Shown here: positions 43,486 to 53,470 of the stretch, one piece after another
How the letters are laid out: every line of letters begins with the position of its first letter
Numbering within the stretch: position 1 is the stretch's first letter
Assembly: GCA_945861535.1 (NCBI GenBank)
Contig: CAMAUZ010000025.1
Span: 1 to 64,000, forward strand
DNA from: Akkermansia muciniphila
Lineage (GTDB): Bacteria > Verrucomicrobiota > Verrucomicrobiia > Limisphaerales > BJHT01
DNA length: 64,000 nucleotides
Direction: 5' to 3'
Notes under the pieces: model-generated
What the model was told of the DNA's origin: nothing
What the model saw: the letters and a program-made list of their open reading frames with translations, nothing else
The model's database searches: none
Made by a program: the position numbers and the translations under genes

Positions 43486-44454
43486 ATGCACCCGCGCCTG
43501 AAACCCATCATTCAAGCCCTCGCCCCATTCTTCGGACTGGCGTTGGTCATCGGCCTCTTCTGCCTGAAGGCCGACGTGCGCGAGGTGTTTCTCACGGGCG
43601 GCAATTTCAAGACCATCTTCACGCAGACGGTCATCGTCGGCACGGCGGCGTTGGGGATGACGATGATCATCGTCAGCGGCGGGATTGATCTCAGCGTCGG
43701 GTCGGTCGTGGCGTTCACCAGCGTGGCGGGGGCGCGGCTGTTGCAAGGCGACGCGCCATGCTCGGTCGCGACCGTGGTGATCGTCACCGTGCTCACGGGT
43801 GGCTTGGTTGGCTGTCTCAATGGCGCGATCATCGCGGGCTGCCGCCTCCTGCCGTTCATCGTCACGCTCGGCATGATGGGCGTGGCGCGCGGCGCGGCGA
43901 AATGGCTGGCGGGAAACCAGACCGTGAACTTCAAGGAAAACCCCGCGATCACGCAGATCATGGCGTTGAAAAATCCGCTCGAGTTTTTCCCGCTGCCGCT
44001 GGGCGTGTGGCTTCTCCTCGGGCTGGCGGCGGTGATGGTGGTGGTGATGCGCCAGACCGTTTTCGGCCGGCGCATTTTCGCCATCGGCTCGAACGAGGCG
44101 ACGGCGCGGCTGTGCGGCATCCGGGTGCGCTGGAACAAACTCGCGATCTACACGCTGGCGGGAATGCTCTTCGGCACCGCAGGACTGATGCAGCTCTCGC
44201 GCCTGAGCCAGGGCGATCCGAGCACCGGTTTCGGACTGGAGCTGGACGTCGTCGCAGCGGTCGTGATCGGCGGCGCGAGCCTGAGCGGCGGCACGGGCAG
44301 CGTGCTCGGGGCGATGATCGGCGCGCTCATCATCGTGACCCTGCGCAACGGCTCCAACCAGATGGGCTGGCCGAATTACATGCAGGAAATCATCATCGGC
44401 GTGGTGATCATCCTCGCGGTGGGTTTGGACAAACTGCGGCAGGCGCGGGCGTGA
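43486..44454 (+). CDS. Sugar ABC transporter permease (RbsC/BPD_transp_2 family)
   Basis: 322 aa from the ATG at 43486. About eight to ten membrane helices. Diagnostic motifs: G-M-T-M-I-I-V-S-G-G-I-D-L-S-V-G-S near residue 60 and V-A-A-V-V-I-G-G-A-S-L-S-G-G-x-G-S near 255, both typical of ribose/xylose/galactose-type permeases; N-E-A-T-A-R-L-C-G-I near 205 corresponds to the coupling helix. No ATPase or solute-binding gene is adjacent, so it is an orphan here; the partners may lie elsewhere. It is followed directly by heptamer array F. Confidence 0.93.
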   Translation: MHPRLKPIIQALAPFFGLALVIGLFCLKADVREVFLTGGNFKTIFTQTVIVGTAALGMTMIIVSGGIDLSVGSVVAFTSVAGARLLQGDAPCSVATVVIVTVLTGGLVGCLNGAIIAGCRLLPFIVTLGMMGVARGAAKWLAGNQTVNFKENPAITQIMALKNPLEFFPLPLGVWLLLGLAAVMVVVMRQTVFGRRIFAIGSNEATARLCGIRVRWNKLAIYTLAGMLFGTAGLMQLSRLSQGDPSTGFGLELDVVAAVVIGGASLSGGTGSVLGAMIGALIIVTLRNGSNQMGWPNYMQEIIIGVVIILAVGLDKLRQARA

Positions 44455-44463
44455 GCGGCGGGG

Positions 44464-44505
44464 AAGCTCCAAGGTTAGAGTTCACGGCTCAAGGGAAGCA
44501 CCGGA
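44464..44505 (+). repeat. Heptamer-phased array F (6 units)
   Basis: AAGCTCC, AAGGTTA, GAGTTCA, CGGCTCA, AGGGAAG, CACCGGA in exact phase, starting 9 nt after the permease stop in its sense. AAGCTCC-AAGG and CTCA-AGGGAAG match array B. Confidence 0.7.
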
Positions 44506-44736
44506 ACCGGCGCAACGGCGAACTTTTCTCCTTCGGCGGCCGAGCGGGGCCGGCGGGCGCCCTGTTCCCGGTCGTCGCCAACGCTGGCGAAAGGTTTTCG
44601 CGCCCGCGCCGGCCATTTGGCCGACGGCCGCCAGCAGTTCGGACACGGTTCGCAGGTTCACCACTCGCGGCCGATGGTACGCCGTCGCGCTCTCGCTGAA
44701 CTCGCCGCGCACTTTCGCCTGAGATGCAGTTGGAAT

Positions 44737-44763
44737 CACGAGAGACACGAAAGACACGAATAG
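44737..44763. repeat. Nonamer tandem repeat CACGAAAGA
   Basis: Three 9-nt units in a row, with two small variations. The rest of 44506-44892 shows no gene. Confidence 0.65.
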
Positions 44764-44892
44764 AGACCGCGTTTCAGCAAGCTCATGATGCACCCGGCTG
44801 GTGAGGTTCAGCGGTGTCGGAGAAACTCACTCTCAGCCTTTTTCTCATGGGTTTCGTTAGGTCGTGGTTCATCGCAACTGCGGTTTTTGGGT

Positions 44893-47800
44893 TCACTTCA
44901 TCTCCATCGCCTTGCGCCGGTGCTCGCGGAGGAGATTCTGAATCGCGGCGCGATCCGCATCGGGGACGGGTGGCGAATGGGACCAAGGACGAATCATGCC
45001 GGGTGGCGTCCCGTGACGCGGCGGTCCCAGGCCGAAGGACGGCTGGCGAGGAAAGTAGCGGGCGGCCAGATCACGCGACGACAGACCCATTCCATCCGCC
45101 AATTCCGTATCCGCCCCGCGTTCGAGCAGCCACCGCACCAAGTCCACCCGACCGCGACCGACCGCGATGTGCAGCGCCGTGCGGACCGGCACCATCGCGG
45201 GCGCTGTCATCCAGGGCCGCTGCGCGAGCCGGGTTGGGAGGAAGTTCACCTGCGCCTTGCGGCTCACCAGCAGTTCGGCGAACGCCCGGTGCCCCTGATC
45301 GACCGCGTAGTGCAACGGAGTCGCGCCGATCACCGTCACCGCGTCCACCTCCGCGCCGTGGTCGAGCAGGAGCCGGCCGATTTCCAACGCGTTGGTCCAC
45401 GCCGCCCAGTGCAGCGGCAGATTGTCCGCCGGCGACGGCGGGTTTCTCGAACTGCCGCGGGAGAGCAACGGCAGATTTGCTGGGGTGTTCGTCGGACTGC
45501 TGGGAACGGGAAAGAAGGGATTAAAACTCGAGCGTTGGTTCGGGTCCGCCTTCGCCGCGAGCAGCAGTTTCACGAGCGGGAGGTCATTCGCCATGGTCGC
45601 GAGGAACAGCGGCGGCTCGGTGAATCCGTTGGGCTGATTCACGCTCGCGGGCGTGCGGGCGAGAACCTGCTGCGCCAACGCGGCGTCGCGCAGTTCGATG
45701 GCATCGAAGAGCGTGAATGTGTCGCCGTGCGCCTTGAGCAGATCGAGCAACTCCAGATGGCCATTGGTCCGCGCGTGATAACGTGCGCTCAGTCCGTAGT
45801 GGTCCGCCGCAAGCGGTGGCTGGAGTCGCGCCAGGATGAGTCGTGCGGTGGCGGGCTGTCCGTGCTGCACGGCCCAGTGCAGCAAGGGATACGTGCCCGT
45901 GACCTCGGCGGCGCGCGCGGGTTGTTCGGCGAGCAGACTCGCCACCATGTTCGTCCAGCCCAGCAGCGCCGCCGTTACGAGATCTCTCGCGCCGGCCGCG
46001 CGAAGGCGCTCGACCACGATGGTCTGGCCGGCCAGCGCGGCGGCGCGCAACGGCACGAACCCTTGATTGGTGACCGTGGCCAGCGTCGGATTCTCGCGGA
46101 GCCATTCATCGACTCGCTCCCATTGCCCGGCCTGCACGAACGCCAGAAAATTGGTGCGCATCGCGTTGGCCACCGGCTCGGGCCACACGACGCTCGTGCC
46201 GGGGGTGCCCGAGGCCGCGGGCGGGGACTCAGTGTTTCGCGCCTCCGGTTTGATTCCAGCCTTCAGGAACAGCAGCGCGACGCTCGACGGCCGCCCTTCC
46301 GAATGGCTGGCGGTGGCGATGGCGAACGGCGTTTCGCTCTTGCGATTGCGCGTGTGGACATCCGCATCGGCGCCCCGGTCCAGCAGCAGCCGGGCGAGTT
46401 CGCCGTGATTGTGCCGCGCCGCGACGTGCAACGGCGTGTCGCCGACGGTATCGGTGCCACGCACCAGCAGGCGGTTCGCGGCGAGTTTTTCCAACAGCTC
46501 GGGCCACTCCTTCGCGAGATCTCCCGGCAGCCCGCCCGGCGGGAAAAACGTGGGCCGGGGAACCTCGAATCGCCCGCCCGTCGGTGGCCACAGATGCGGC
46601 GCGACAGCGGCCAGATGGAGCAAATTGCGGCCCTGCGCATCGCCGACGGCAAGGTCGATGACCGGCAGCGCGAGGCGGATGGCGAGGCGGGTGTGCTCGA
46701 CGGACGCCGCGCCCGCCAGGTTCGCAAAGGCCAGATGCGCCGGAAGGGAGTTGCTGTAGTCGAGCGTGCGGACGAGGGCCGCGCCGTGCTGGTTGGTCAG
46801 CAGCAGATTGGCGAAATAGACCGACTCGACGGGGCGCTCGACGAGCAGCGTATGCAACGGCGTTCGTCCCTGCGCATCCGCGCGCCGCATATCGGCCCCG
46901 TTGGCGACGACAAACGAGAGGATGGGACCGATGTTTTTCTCGCGGGCGGTGCCGACATACTGAACCACGTCCGGCCGGGCAATCTCGCGCGCATAGCCGA
47001 GGCCCGCGATGGCGTGATGAATCGCCGTGCGCCCCCGCCGGTCCGCCGCCTCCAGATTCGCCCCGGCCTCCAGCAACGCAAAGGCGCGCACCAGGTCGCC
47101 ATCGAACAGCGCCCGGTGCAGCGGCGTTCGCCCCGCGACATCGCGGGCGTCGGGATTCGCCCCGCGCTGCACCAGGAAACGCGCCAGCACCGTGGTCTGG
47201 CGCAGTTGATCGGACGCCCCGCGAAAGTGGTAGTCCAGTTCCACCGGCGGCAGGTAGAACAGTGCGGTCTGGCCCTGAAGATTCGTGCGCGCGAGGTCCG
47301 CCCCGTTGGCGAGCAGCCACAGTAGCGGGTCGGCGGCGGGCGTGAGCGCAGGCGTGCGCAATCGCTCGGGCAGGGTGGCTTCGCGTTGCGACAATGCCGG
47401 AGCCGCCGTGGTCAGCAGCCGTTCATCCAGCGCGCTGCGACGGCTGGCGACGCTGCTCATCATGGCCGTGACGCCGTTGGTGTCGGCCAGGTTGAGATCG
47501 GCCCCGGCCTGTAGCAGCACGGGGAGCAGGCCCACATGGCCGGCATCCACGGCGAGCCGGAGCGCGGTGAACCCGCGGGGATCGCGCACATTCACAGCGA
47601 TGCCTTGCGCCAGCCAGTTGGTGAGCGATGACAAATTTCCGCGCGCGGCGGCGGACAGGAACGCGGCGGCGGAGAGCTCGCGCGCCTGGGCGCTGCCCTT
47701 CGGCGCGGCGTCGGACAAGCGCCGGATGTTCTCCATGAGGTTCGCGTCCGCCGCCACGTCCAGCGGCGTCTTGCCCGCGCGATCGCGTGCGTCGGGTTTT

Positions 47801-49287
47801 GCCCCCGCGCGCAGCAGTGCTTGCAACGGCTCAGAGGTGGCCAGCCGGGCAGCGTGATGCAGCGCGGTTTGGCCGGTGGCATCGGCCGCGTGAACGTCGG
47901 CCCCGGCGGCCAGCAAGCGCGTGAGGAGTGGAAGATCGGCCGCGCCAGTCGCGAAGTGCAACGCGGTGGCCCCGCGGCTGTCGGCGGCATTCACCGTCGC
48001 GTGATTTGTCAGCAGGATTTCCACCGCGCTGGTGGCACGCGCCAGCACCGCCCAATGCAGCGGGGTGCGCCCGCGCGCGTCGGGGATCGCGGCGGCACCG
48101 GGCGTGCGCGCGAGCAATTGCCGCAGTTCGGCGGCGCGGTCCAGGCCGGCGGCGGAGAACACGTCCAGCTCCGCGCCCGCCGCCAGGAGCAGCTCGGCGC
48201 ACGCGAGGCGATTCCCTTCCGGCGTGCGGAAGGGCGAGTTCGGATAGCCGGTGTAAAAGGGCTGCACGGCCGTGTTGAACGGGTCGGACAAACTGCCCGC
48301 CGTTAATTGCAGCGGCGTGAGACCGGCGGCGTTGGTACGCGCGAGATCCGGGCGCGGACGCTGGGCCAGCAAGGCCGCGAGCGCATTCGTCCGGCCCGTG
48401 CGGGTGGCGGTGTGCAGCAGGGTTTCGCGCGGGGCGTTCCGATTGGTAACCGTCAGGGCCGGGGGCAGGCTGTTCGACAGCAGCAGGTCGAACAACTCGG
48501 CCTTGCCGGAGTTCGCAACGATGCTCAACGGGTCGGAGCCATAGCTGGAGTTCGGCGAGAGCAGCACCTGGGCGCGATGCCGCAGCAGCACGCGGACGAC
48601 CTGAAGCTGGAGTTCATAGCCCGCCGGATCGAGCGGCGGCGTGCTTGGCCGCGGAAAACCCGGCGGGATCACCATGCGCCCCAGGCAGCCGGAGAGGGCC
48701 GTTTGTCCGCTCGTATCGCGCACATCGACCGTCGCACCGCCGACGAGCAAACGCTCGACCACCGCCACCCGCCCCGCGCGCGCCGCCGCGTGCAACGGCG
48801 TGTTCCGCTGGGGAACGCAACCGGGCGGCCCGCCCCGCCAGGGAATAGGCGACCCGGCAAATGGCCAACTGGACTCCGCTGACACCGCGTCGGGGTGGGC
48901 CTTGCGTCGCAGCAAAAAATCCACCATCGGCAGATCCCCGCGCTCGGCGGCAATCGTCAGCGGGGCTTTTCCATGGACGGTCGGGTTGTCGAGAGTGCGG
49001 CTGTCCATCAGGTCTGGGAACTCGCGGAAAAGTTGCAGCAGCGCGTTCGTATTCCCCGCCTGCACGGCCGCGGCGAACTTCGGTGAATAGTACGCGCGCT
49101 CAGCAGTGGCCCGCACCGACTGCTCGAAATTGACCGGGCGGTTGGTGCCGACCCGCGCTTCGAGCTGTCGTCGCGCGCTCTCGATTTGCTCGGCGAGCGT
49201 GGCGGCCGGGAGGTTGGTTTGCGCGCGCGTGGCGGGCGGCAGGCACGCGGTCGCGGCGATGACGAGCAGGAGTCGCAGGGTATCCAT
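44893..49287 (-). CDS. Very large secreted ankyrin-repeat protein
   Basis: 1464 aa from the ATG at 49287; the upstream frame covers element H2 and is not coding. A signal peptide (to about residue 22) is followed by a short helical region and then many ankyrin repeats almost to the C-terminus. Well-formed copies of T-P-L-H-x-A-x-x-x-G plus a following L-L-x-x-G-A-x-x-x-x-x-D/N are seen from about residue 90 to 1420 (H-G-K-A-P-L-T-I-A-A, R-N-T-P-L-H-A-A-A-R, G-R-T-P-L-H-W-A-V, G-A-T-A-L-H-F-A-T, G-D-T-P-L-H-V-A-A-R, G-A-T-P-L-H-Y-A-V). I estimate well over 20 units. No enzyme domain is visible. Secreted ankyrin solenoids of this size usually act in binding; the target is unknown. Confidence 0.9.
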   Translation of the reverse strand: MDTLRLLLVIAATACLPPATRAQTNLPAATLAEQIESARRQLEARVGTNRPVNFEQSVRATAERAYYSPKFAAAVQAGNTNALLQLFREFPDLMDSRTLDNPTVHGKAPLTIAAERGDLPMVDFLLRRKAHPDAVSAESSWPFAGSPIPWRGGPPGCVPQRNTPLHAAARAGRVAVVERLLVGGATVDVRDTSGQTALSGCLGRMVIPPGFPRPSTPPLDPAGYELQLQVVRVLLRHRAQVLLSPNSSYGSDPLSIVANSGKAELFDLLLSNSLPPALTVTNRNAPRETLLHTATRTGRTNALAALLAQRPRPDLARTNAAGLTPLQLTAGSLSDPFNTAVQPFYTGYPNSPFRTPEGNRLACAELLLAAGAELDVFSAAGLDRAAELRQLLARTPGAAAIPDARGRTPLHWAVLARATSAVEILLTNHATVNAADSRGATALHFATGAADLPLLTRLLAAGADVHAADATGQTALHHAARLATSEPLQALLRAGAKPDARDRAGKTPLDVAADANLMENIRRLSDAAPKGSAQARELSAAAFLSAAARGNLSSLTNWLAQGIAVNVRDPRGFTALRLAVDAGHVGLLPVLLQAGADLNLADTNGVTAMMSSVASRRSALDERLLTTAAPALSQREATLPERLRTPALTPAADPLLWLLANGADLARTNLQGQTALFYLPPVELDYHFRGASDQLRQTTVLARFLVQRGANPDARDVAGRTPLHRALFDGDLVRAFALLEAGANLEAADRRGRTAIHHAIAGLGYAREIARPDVVQYVGTAREKNIGPILSFVVANGADMRRADAQGRTPLHTLLVERPVESVYFANLLLTNQHGAALVRTLDYSNSLPAHLAFANLAGAASVEHTRLAIRLALPVIDLAVGDAQGRNLLHLAAVAPHLWPPTGGRFEVPRPTFFPPGGLPGDLAKEWPELLEKLAANRLLVRGTDTVGDTPLHVAARHNHGELARLLLDRGADADVHTRNRKSETPFAIATASHSEGRPSSVALLFLKAGIKPEARNTESPPAASGTPGTSVVWPEPVANAMRTNFLAFVQAGQWERVDEWLRENPTLATVTNQGFVPLRAAALAGQTIVVERLRAAGARDLVTAALLGWTNMVASLLAEQPARAAEVTGTYPLLHWAVQHGQPATARLILARLQPPLAADHYGLSARYHARTNGHLELLDLLKAHGDTFTLFDAIELRDAALAQQVLARTPASVNQPNGFTEPPLFLATMANDLPLVKLLLAAKADPNQRSSFNPFFPVPSSPTNTPANLPLLSRGSSRNPPSPADNLPLHWAAWTNALEIGRLLLDHGAEVDAVTVIGATPLHYAVDQGHRAFAELLVSRKAQVNFLPTRLAQRPWMTAPAMVPVRTALHIAVGRGRVDLVRWLLERGADTELADGMGLSSRDLAARYFPRQPSFGLGPPRHGTPPGMIRPWSHSPPVPDADRAAIQNLLREHRRKAMEMK

Positions 49288-49421
49288 GGCAGTGTGTGGG
49301 TTCGGCGGAGGATGCCCGAACCGGTCCGCGGGACAAGGCCCGATTGGCGGGAATGCAATCGCGCGCCGGAGTGCGGCCGTCCCCGGCCGCAGCGACGTCC
49401 GCCCGCACGAGGCCCGCGGCG

Positions 49422-49573
49422 GTGGGGCAGGCATCCTTGCCTGCCGGTTCGCGGGGCATCCCTGCCCCGTGTTCCCAGTTCCGCCACGCCGCACATCTAC
49501 CGCGGCGCACGTCCGGCATCGGAACGGGCGGCAGGGATGCCGCCCGAACCGTCAGGCTGGAAGCCTGCCCCAC
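49422..49573. repeat. Multi-hairpin element H2 (GTGGGGCAGGC family)
   Basis: 152 bp, ends GTGGGGCAGGC and GCCTGCCCCAC. It shares long near-identical stretches with H1, including the TTCCCAGTTCCGCC segment. A GGAGTGCGGCCGTCCCCGG hairpin arm (about 49371-49390) sits just outside. It lies in the divergent spacer between the ankyrin gene and cimA (384 nt), which must also contain both promoters. Confidence 0.8.
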
Positions 49574-49671
49574 AGGACCGGCCCGCCGCCGCCCCTTTTT
49601 CCGCGGCAATTGCGCTTTGCTTCCCCCGGCGCGTCGGGTAGATACCCCGCTCCGCAGCGGGCGGAAACCCT

Positions 49672-51234
49672 ATGAAAACAGACGTTGAAATCTATGACAC
49701 GACCCTGCGCGATGGCTCGCAGGGTGAAGGCGTGAACTTCTCGGTCGCGGACAAACTGCGCATCGCCGACAAGCTCGATCTCTTCGGCGTCCACTACATC
49801 GAGGGCGGCTGGCCGGGGAGCAATCCCAAGGACATCGAGTTCTTCGCGCAGGCCAAGCGGAAGAAATTCAAGCACGCCAAACTCGCCGCGTTCGGCTCGA
49901 CCCGGAAGAAGGGCGTGCCCGTCGAGCAGGACGATCAGGTGCGCCTGCTGATCGAGGCCGCCACGCCCGTGGTGACGATCTACGGCAAGACCTCGATGCT
50001 GCATGTGAAAGAAGTCCTGCGCTGCACGCCGGACGAGAATCTCGGCATGATCGGCGACACCGTGCGCTACTTGAAGGACCACGGGAAATTCGTGATCTAC
50101 GACGCCGAGCATTGCTTCGACGGCCACAAGCTCGATCCCGAATACGCCCTCGCCACCTGGCAGGCGGCCGAGCAGGCGGGAGCGGATTACATCGTGCTGT
50201 GCGACACCAACGGCGGGTGTCTGCCTGCGGAAGTCGCCGCGGTCACCGCCTTGGCGAAGGGCCATCTCAATTGCAAGATCGGCATCCATACCCACGACGA
50301 CATTGGCCTCGGCGTGGCCAATGCGCTCGCTGCTCTCGCGGCCGGCGCGACGCATGTGCAAGGCACGGTCAACGGCTACGGCGAGCGCACGGGCAACTGC
50401 AATCTCATCAGCGCCATCCCGTGCATCGCGTTGAAATTGAAGAAAACCTGCGTGCCCGCGGGGTCGTTGCGGAAGCTCAAGGAGCTGTCGCAGTTCGTGG
50501 ATGAAATCGCCAACATCCGCCACAACCCGCGCCAGCCGTGGGTCGGTTCGTCGGCCTTCGCGCACAAGGGCGGCACGCACGTCAACGCCATCCAAAAGCT
50601 TGCCGCCAGCTACGAGCACATCGATCCCGAACTCGTCGGCAACGCGCGCAACATTCTCATCAGCGACCTCGCGGGCCGCAGCAACATCGTGATGAAGGCG
50701 CAGGGCCTCGGGCTGCGGCTCACCAACGATTCGCCCGAGCTGAAGGAAATCCTCGAGACCATCAAGCAGCGCGAACACGCCGGCTACGAATACGAGGCCG
50801 CCGAGGCTTCGCTCGCGCTCATCATTCGCGGCATCCTCGCGCACCAGCAGGAGCCGCGTTTCACCGTCGAGGCGTACCACGTCTCGATGCGGCACGACGC
50901 CTGCGAGTCGGTGTGCGAAGCCACCATCAAAGTCCGCGTCGGCGACGAAATCTCCCACACCGTGGCCGAGGGCGACGGCCCGGTGAACGCCCTCGACGGC
51001 GCGCTGCGCCGCGCGCTCGCGGGCTTCTTCCCGAAGCTCAAGGACGTGACCCTCACCGACTACAAGGTGCGCATCCTCGACAGCACCACCGGCACCGCCG
51101 CCAAGACCCGCGTGCTCATCACCTCGACCGATGGCAAACGCGAATGGGGCACTGTCGGCGTCAGCGAAAACATCATCGAAGCGAGCCTGCACGCGCTGGT
51201 GGACGCGATGGAATTTGCGCTGCTGCGGAAATGA
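49672..51234 (+). CDS. cimA: Citramalate synthase CimA
   Basis: 520 aa, the expected length. It condenses pyruvate with acetyl-CoA to (R)-citramalate for threonine-independent isoleucine synthesis. HMGL-like TIM barrel at the N-terminus: Y-D-T-T-L-R-D-G-S-Q-G-E-G (residues 8-20, catalytic Arg and metal Asp), Y-I-E-G-G-W-P-G-S-N-P-K-D (cimA-type substrate loop), D-T-N-G-G in the middle, and I-H-T-H-D-D-I-G-L-G-V-A-N-A near 204 with the metal-binding His pair. The C-terminal LeuA dimer/allosteric domain (about 380-515) is present. The E-G-G-W-P-G-S-N-P and G-V-N-F-S features separate it from 2-isopropylmalate synthase. No neighbouring branched-chain gene. The annotation is firm. Confidence 0.95.
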   Translation: MKTDVEIYDTTLRDGSQGEGVNFSVADKLRIADKLDLFGVHYIEGGWPGSNPKDIEFFAQAKRKKFKHAKLAAFGSTRKKGVPVEQDDQVRLLIEAATPVVTIYGKTSMLHVKEVLRCTPDENLGMIGDTVRYLKDHGKFVIYDAEHCFDGHKLDPEYALATWQAAEQAGADYIVLCDTNGGCLPAEVAAVTALAKGHLNCKIGIHTHDDIGLGVANALAALAAGATHVQGTVNGYGERTGNCNLISAIPCIALKLKKTCVPAGSLRKLKELSQFVDEIANIRHNPRQPWVGSSAFAHKGGTHVNAIQKLAASYEHIDPELVGNARNILISDLAGRSNIVMKAQGLGLRLTNDSPELKEILETIKQREHAGYEYEAAEASLALIIRGILAHQQEPRFTVEAYHVSMRHDACESVCEATIKVRVGDEISHTVAEGDGPVNALDGALRRALAGFFPKLKDVTLTDYKVRILDSTTGTAAKTRVLITSTDGKREWGTVGVSENIIEASLHALVDAMEFALLRK

Positions 51235-51399
51235 GCGGCACGCCGCCCTTCGTTGTAGGAGTCGAGGTAACGAGACTCTAACCTCCTCCCTTCCGCGGGC
51301 GGCGACACCTCACGACGGCCCGGATAAACGCGGCGGAACCTTCACCGCACCACGGAACCCGACCGGCCTGCCCGCCGACGTGACTCGCGCCCGCCGGGG

Positions 51400-51672
51400 A
51401 TGCCGGAGGCATCAAAGAAATTAGCCGGTGGTGCAAGGAGCGCAGCGACTGGAACCACCGGTATCGCGCCGCCAGAAACTTCAGCGCCCCTGCGGGGCGC
51501 GAGACGACCGGCCAGTCCAGCAAACGATGCTGCACCGCGCTGGCTCGGCGTATCGGGACAGGCGCACAGCTCTCGCGCCCCGCAGGGGCGCAGCGCTCGG
51601 GAAGGTGGTGGTTCCGGTGGTTCCGCTGCGCTTCACCACCGGCTAATTTCTTGCGTGCCTCCGGCACGATGA
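51400..51672. repeat. Composite palindromic element with ATTAGCCGGTGG ends
   Basis: The ends are inverted: 51400-51472 (GCCGGAGGCATCAAAG... with GAAATTAGCCGG) and 51603-51672 (CACCACCGGCTAATTTCTTG). Nested inside is a second inverted pair, GCGCCCCTGCGGGGCGCGAGA (about 51483-51506) with its complement (about 51572-51596). The remainder of the 537-nt spacer 51235-51771 has no gene. Confidence 0.7.
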
Positions 51673-51727
51673 AGCCGCGGCGAGCATGGCCGCACTCCGT
51701 GATCCTTTGCGCGAATCCAGATTGGCG

Positions 51728-51757
51728 TTGCGCCCGTGTCAACGCCTCGGGAATACT
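51728..51757 (+). promoter_or_regulatory. Possible promoter of tRNA-Pro
   Basis: TTGCGC (51728-51733) and AATACT (51752-51757), 18 nt apart, with the tRNA beginning 15 nt further on. Prediction by eye. Confidence 0.4.
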
Positions 51758-51771
51758 CCCGGACGCTTGAT

Positions 51772-51848
51772 CGGAGCGTAGCTCAGTTTGGTAGAGCACT
51801 TGGTTTGGGGCCAAGACGTCGCAGGTTCAAATCCTGTCGCTCCGACCA
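51772..51848 (+). tRNA. tRNA-Pro (TGG)
   Basis: 77 nt including CCA. Acceptor CGGAGCG/CGCTCCG is perfect. The anticodon stem CTTGG/CCAAG has loop TTTGGGG, giving anticodon TGG. T-arm CAGG-TTCAAAT-CCTG. The D-arm AGCTCAGTTTGGTAGAGC is standard. Confidence 0.96.
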
Positions 51849-51900
51849 ACTCCCTCCCCAACCGGCGAATCGAGAGCCTTTTCCGCCTTTGCCGAACAAT

Positions 51901-52092
51901 GCAGTGAGGGCGACAGGAGCGCGGCCTTCAGGCCGCAGAAACGCCCGCTCGCAGCGACCGCGCCATACCCTCCGAACGCGTCCGTCCACTCACCATTTGG
52001 TGACTTTAATACGGTGGTTCAGCAATTCGCTCGGCCTCTTCCGGTCCCACGTTTCTGCGGCCTAAAGGCCGCGCTCCCGTTGCCCTCACTGC
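51901..52092. repeat. 192-bp MITE-like element with 43-nt terminal inverted repeats
   Basis: Arms 51901-51943 and 52050-52092 are near-perfect reverse complements (about four or five mismatches in 43). Each contains the internal palindrome GCGGCCTTCAGGCCGC or its variant. The interior has no coding capacity. It lies between tRNA-Pro and the alpha/beta hydrolase stop. The arm core GGAGCGCGG.CTTCAG..CGCAGAA recurs at about 32558-32580. Confidence 0.8.
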
Positions 52093-52141
52093 ATGGTTAC
52101 GGCCCAGTTCAGTTGGCTACCTCGGCTCCACCCCCGCCCGC

Positions 52142-53470
52142 CTACTTCGACTTCAGCCCGGCCGTGTTCACCGCGATGACGCGATATTGATGGGTCTTGC
52201 CCGGTTCGGCCTTGGTGTCGGTGAAGCGCATCGGGACCAGCGGCTGCGTGGGAGTGTCGCTGTACTGGAGGTTTTGAAAGACCGGGCGGCCGAAGGGGTT
52301 TTTGCCCTGCTCGGGGACGTTGGCGAGGAACTGGCCGTCGCGCTCGATGATGAAACGGGCGAGGCCGCTTTCGACATCGGCCTCGGCTTCCCAGGTGAGT
52401 TCGTTGCCTTTCACGCGGACGTTGGTGGGCGCCGGTGGCGGCGTGACATCGGCCACGGCGCTGTCTTTGACATACTGCACCCAGGCCTTCGCGACCGCCT
52501 CGTTGGGCAGCCACACCGTCCGCTCCGTCGCTCCGGCAAACTTCGCGGCCGGCACGGGGGCGATGACATTGGTCTCGCCCGCGTGCAGCGGGGCAATCCA
52601 AGCTTCCGCGGTGGGCATCAGCTTCAGCGGGCTGCCGCCCTTGGCCGGCAGCCGCGCGCTGAGGCAGGCGTCGAGCCACGGCATCGCGAGGTAGCGTTGG
52701 TTGCCGCACTCGTGACTGGTCAAGGGATCGGCGGAGACGCAGATCAGCGCGCCTTTGGCCCGCATCGCGGTGAAGAAAGTCTCCACGCCCGGCCACACCC
52801 CGGCGAAGCGGTTGGTCTTGTCGGTGACGCCTTCCTTGGTGCCGAGATTACACATCACCGGGACGAGACACGCGGCGTTGGAAATGGTGTAAGGCGCGGG
52901 CTTGCCCTCCACAGCTTTCACCGGCGGCACGCCCGAGCGCAGCCAGGCGGCCGCGACGCGTTCCGGGTGCAGCAACACCATGCCCCCGGCCCAATGCCCG
53001 CCGCCGCTATGGCCCCACAGCGCCCACGGAACCGTCGCCAGCTCCGGGTGGCCGCTCTGCGCGCCCAGCTCGGTCAACGCCTTTTGGAACGCGGCATCCG
53101 AGCCGTTGCGCGGGTCGCACCAGAGCTGGCAGTTGGCCTTGTCCGGCTGCTCATACGCGGGGGAAATCAAAGCGCAGTTGTGCTTTCGCGCGAGCGCCTG
53201 CCAGTGCAGGTCGTAGGCTCCGGTGAGCCCGGATTTGCACGAACCTTCGCCGCAGCCGTGCTGGTGAACGATGACGCCGCGCAGCGCGGTCACGCCCGGC
53301 GGCAGCCACACGGTGAAGTTCGCGGCATAGACCAGTTCGCCCGGTTTCGTCCCCGCCGCATGGCGGACGCGATAATAGGGCGGTGTGGCCGGTGGAAAGA
53401 CGTCATACGGCGGCTGCTGAGCGGACACCGAACTGGCGAGGGCGAGGAACAGAACAAGTAGATGGCGCAT
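52142..53470 (-). CDS. Secreted alpha/beta hydrolase with C-terminal Fn3-like domain
   Basis: 442 aa from the ATG at 53470, with a signal peptide of about 18 residues. The hydrolase core has [11 protein letters not shown] as the oxyanion-hole strand and the nucleophile elbow G-H-S-G-G-G (Ser155). Cys residues (C73, C79, C113, C117) suggest disulfides in the secreted protein. The last 90 residues ([17 protein letters not shown] ... [10 protein letters not shown]) form a fibronectin type III-like domain. The likely function is an esterase or acyl hydrolase on a plant or algal polymer, but no substrate can be assigned. Divergent from the 1716-aa propeller gene; the two may share a regulatory region of 290 nt. 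Confidence 0.82.
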   Translation of the reverse strand: MRHLLVLFLALASSVSAQQPPYDVFPPATPPYYRVRHAAGTKPGELVYAANFTVWLPPGVTALRGVIVHQHGCGEGSCKSGLTGAYDLHWQALARKHNCALISPAYEQPDKANCQLWCDPRNGSDAAFQKALTELGAQSGHPELATVPWALWGHSGGGHWAGGMVLLHPERVAAAWLRSGVPPVKAVEGKPAPYTISNAACLVPVMCNLGTKEGVTDKTNRFAGVWPGVETFFTAMRAKGALICVSADPLTSHECGNQRYLAMPWLDACLSARLPAKGGSPLKLMPTAEAWIAPLHAGETNVIAPVPAAKFAGATERTVWLPNEAVAKAWVQYVKDSAVADVTPPPAPTNVRVKGNELTWEAEADVESGLARFIIERDGQFLANVPEQGKNPFGRPVFQNLQYSDTPTQPLVPMRFTDTKAEPGKTHQYRVIAVNTAGLKSK

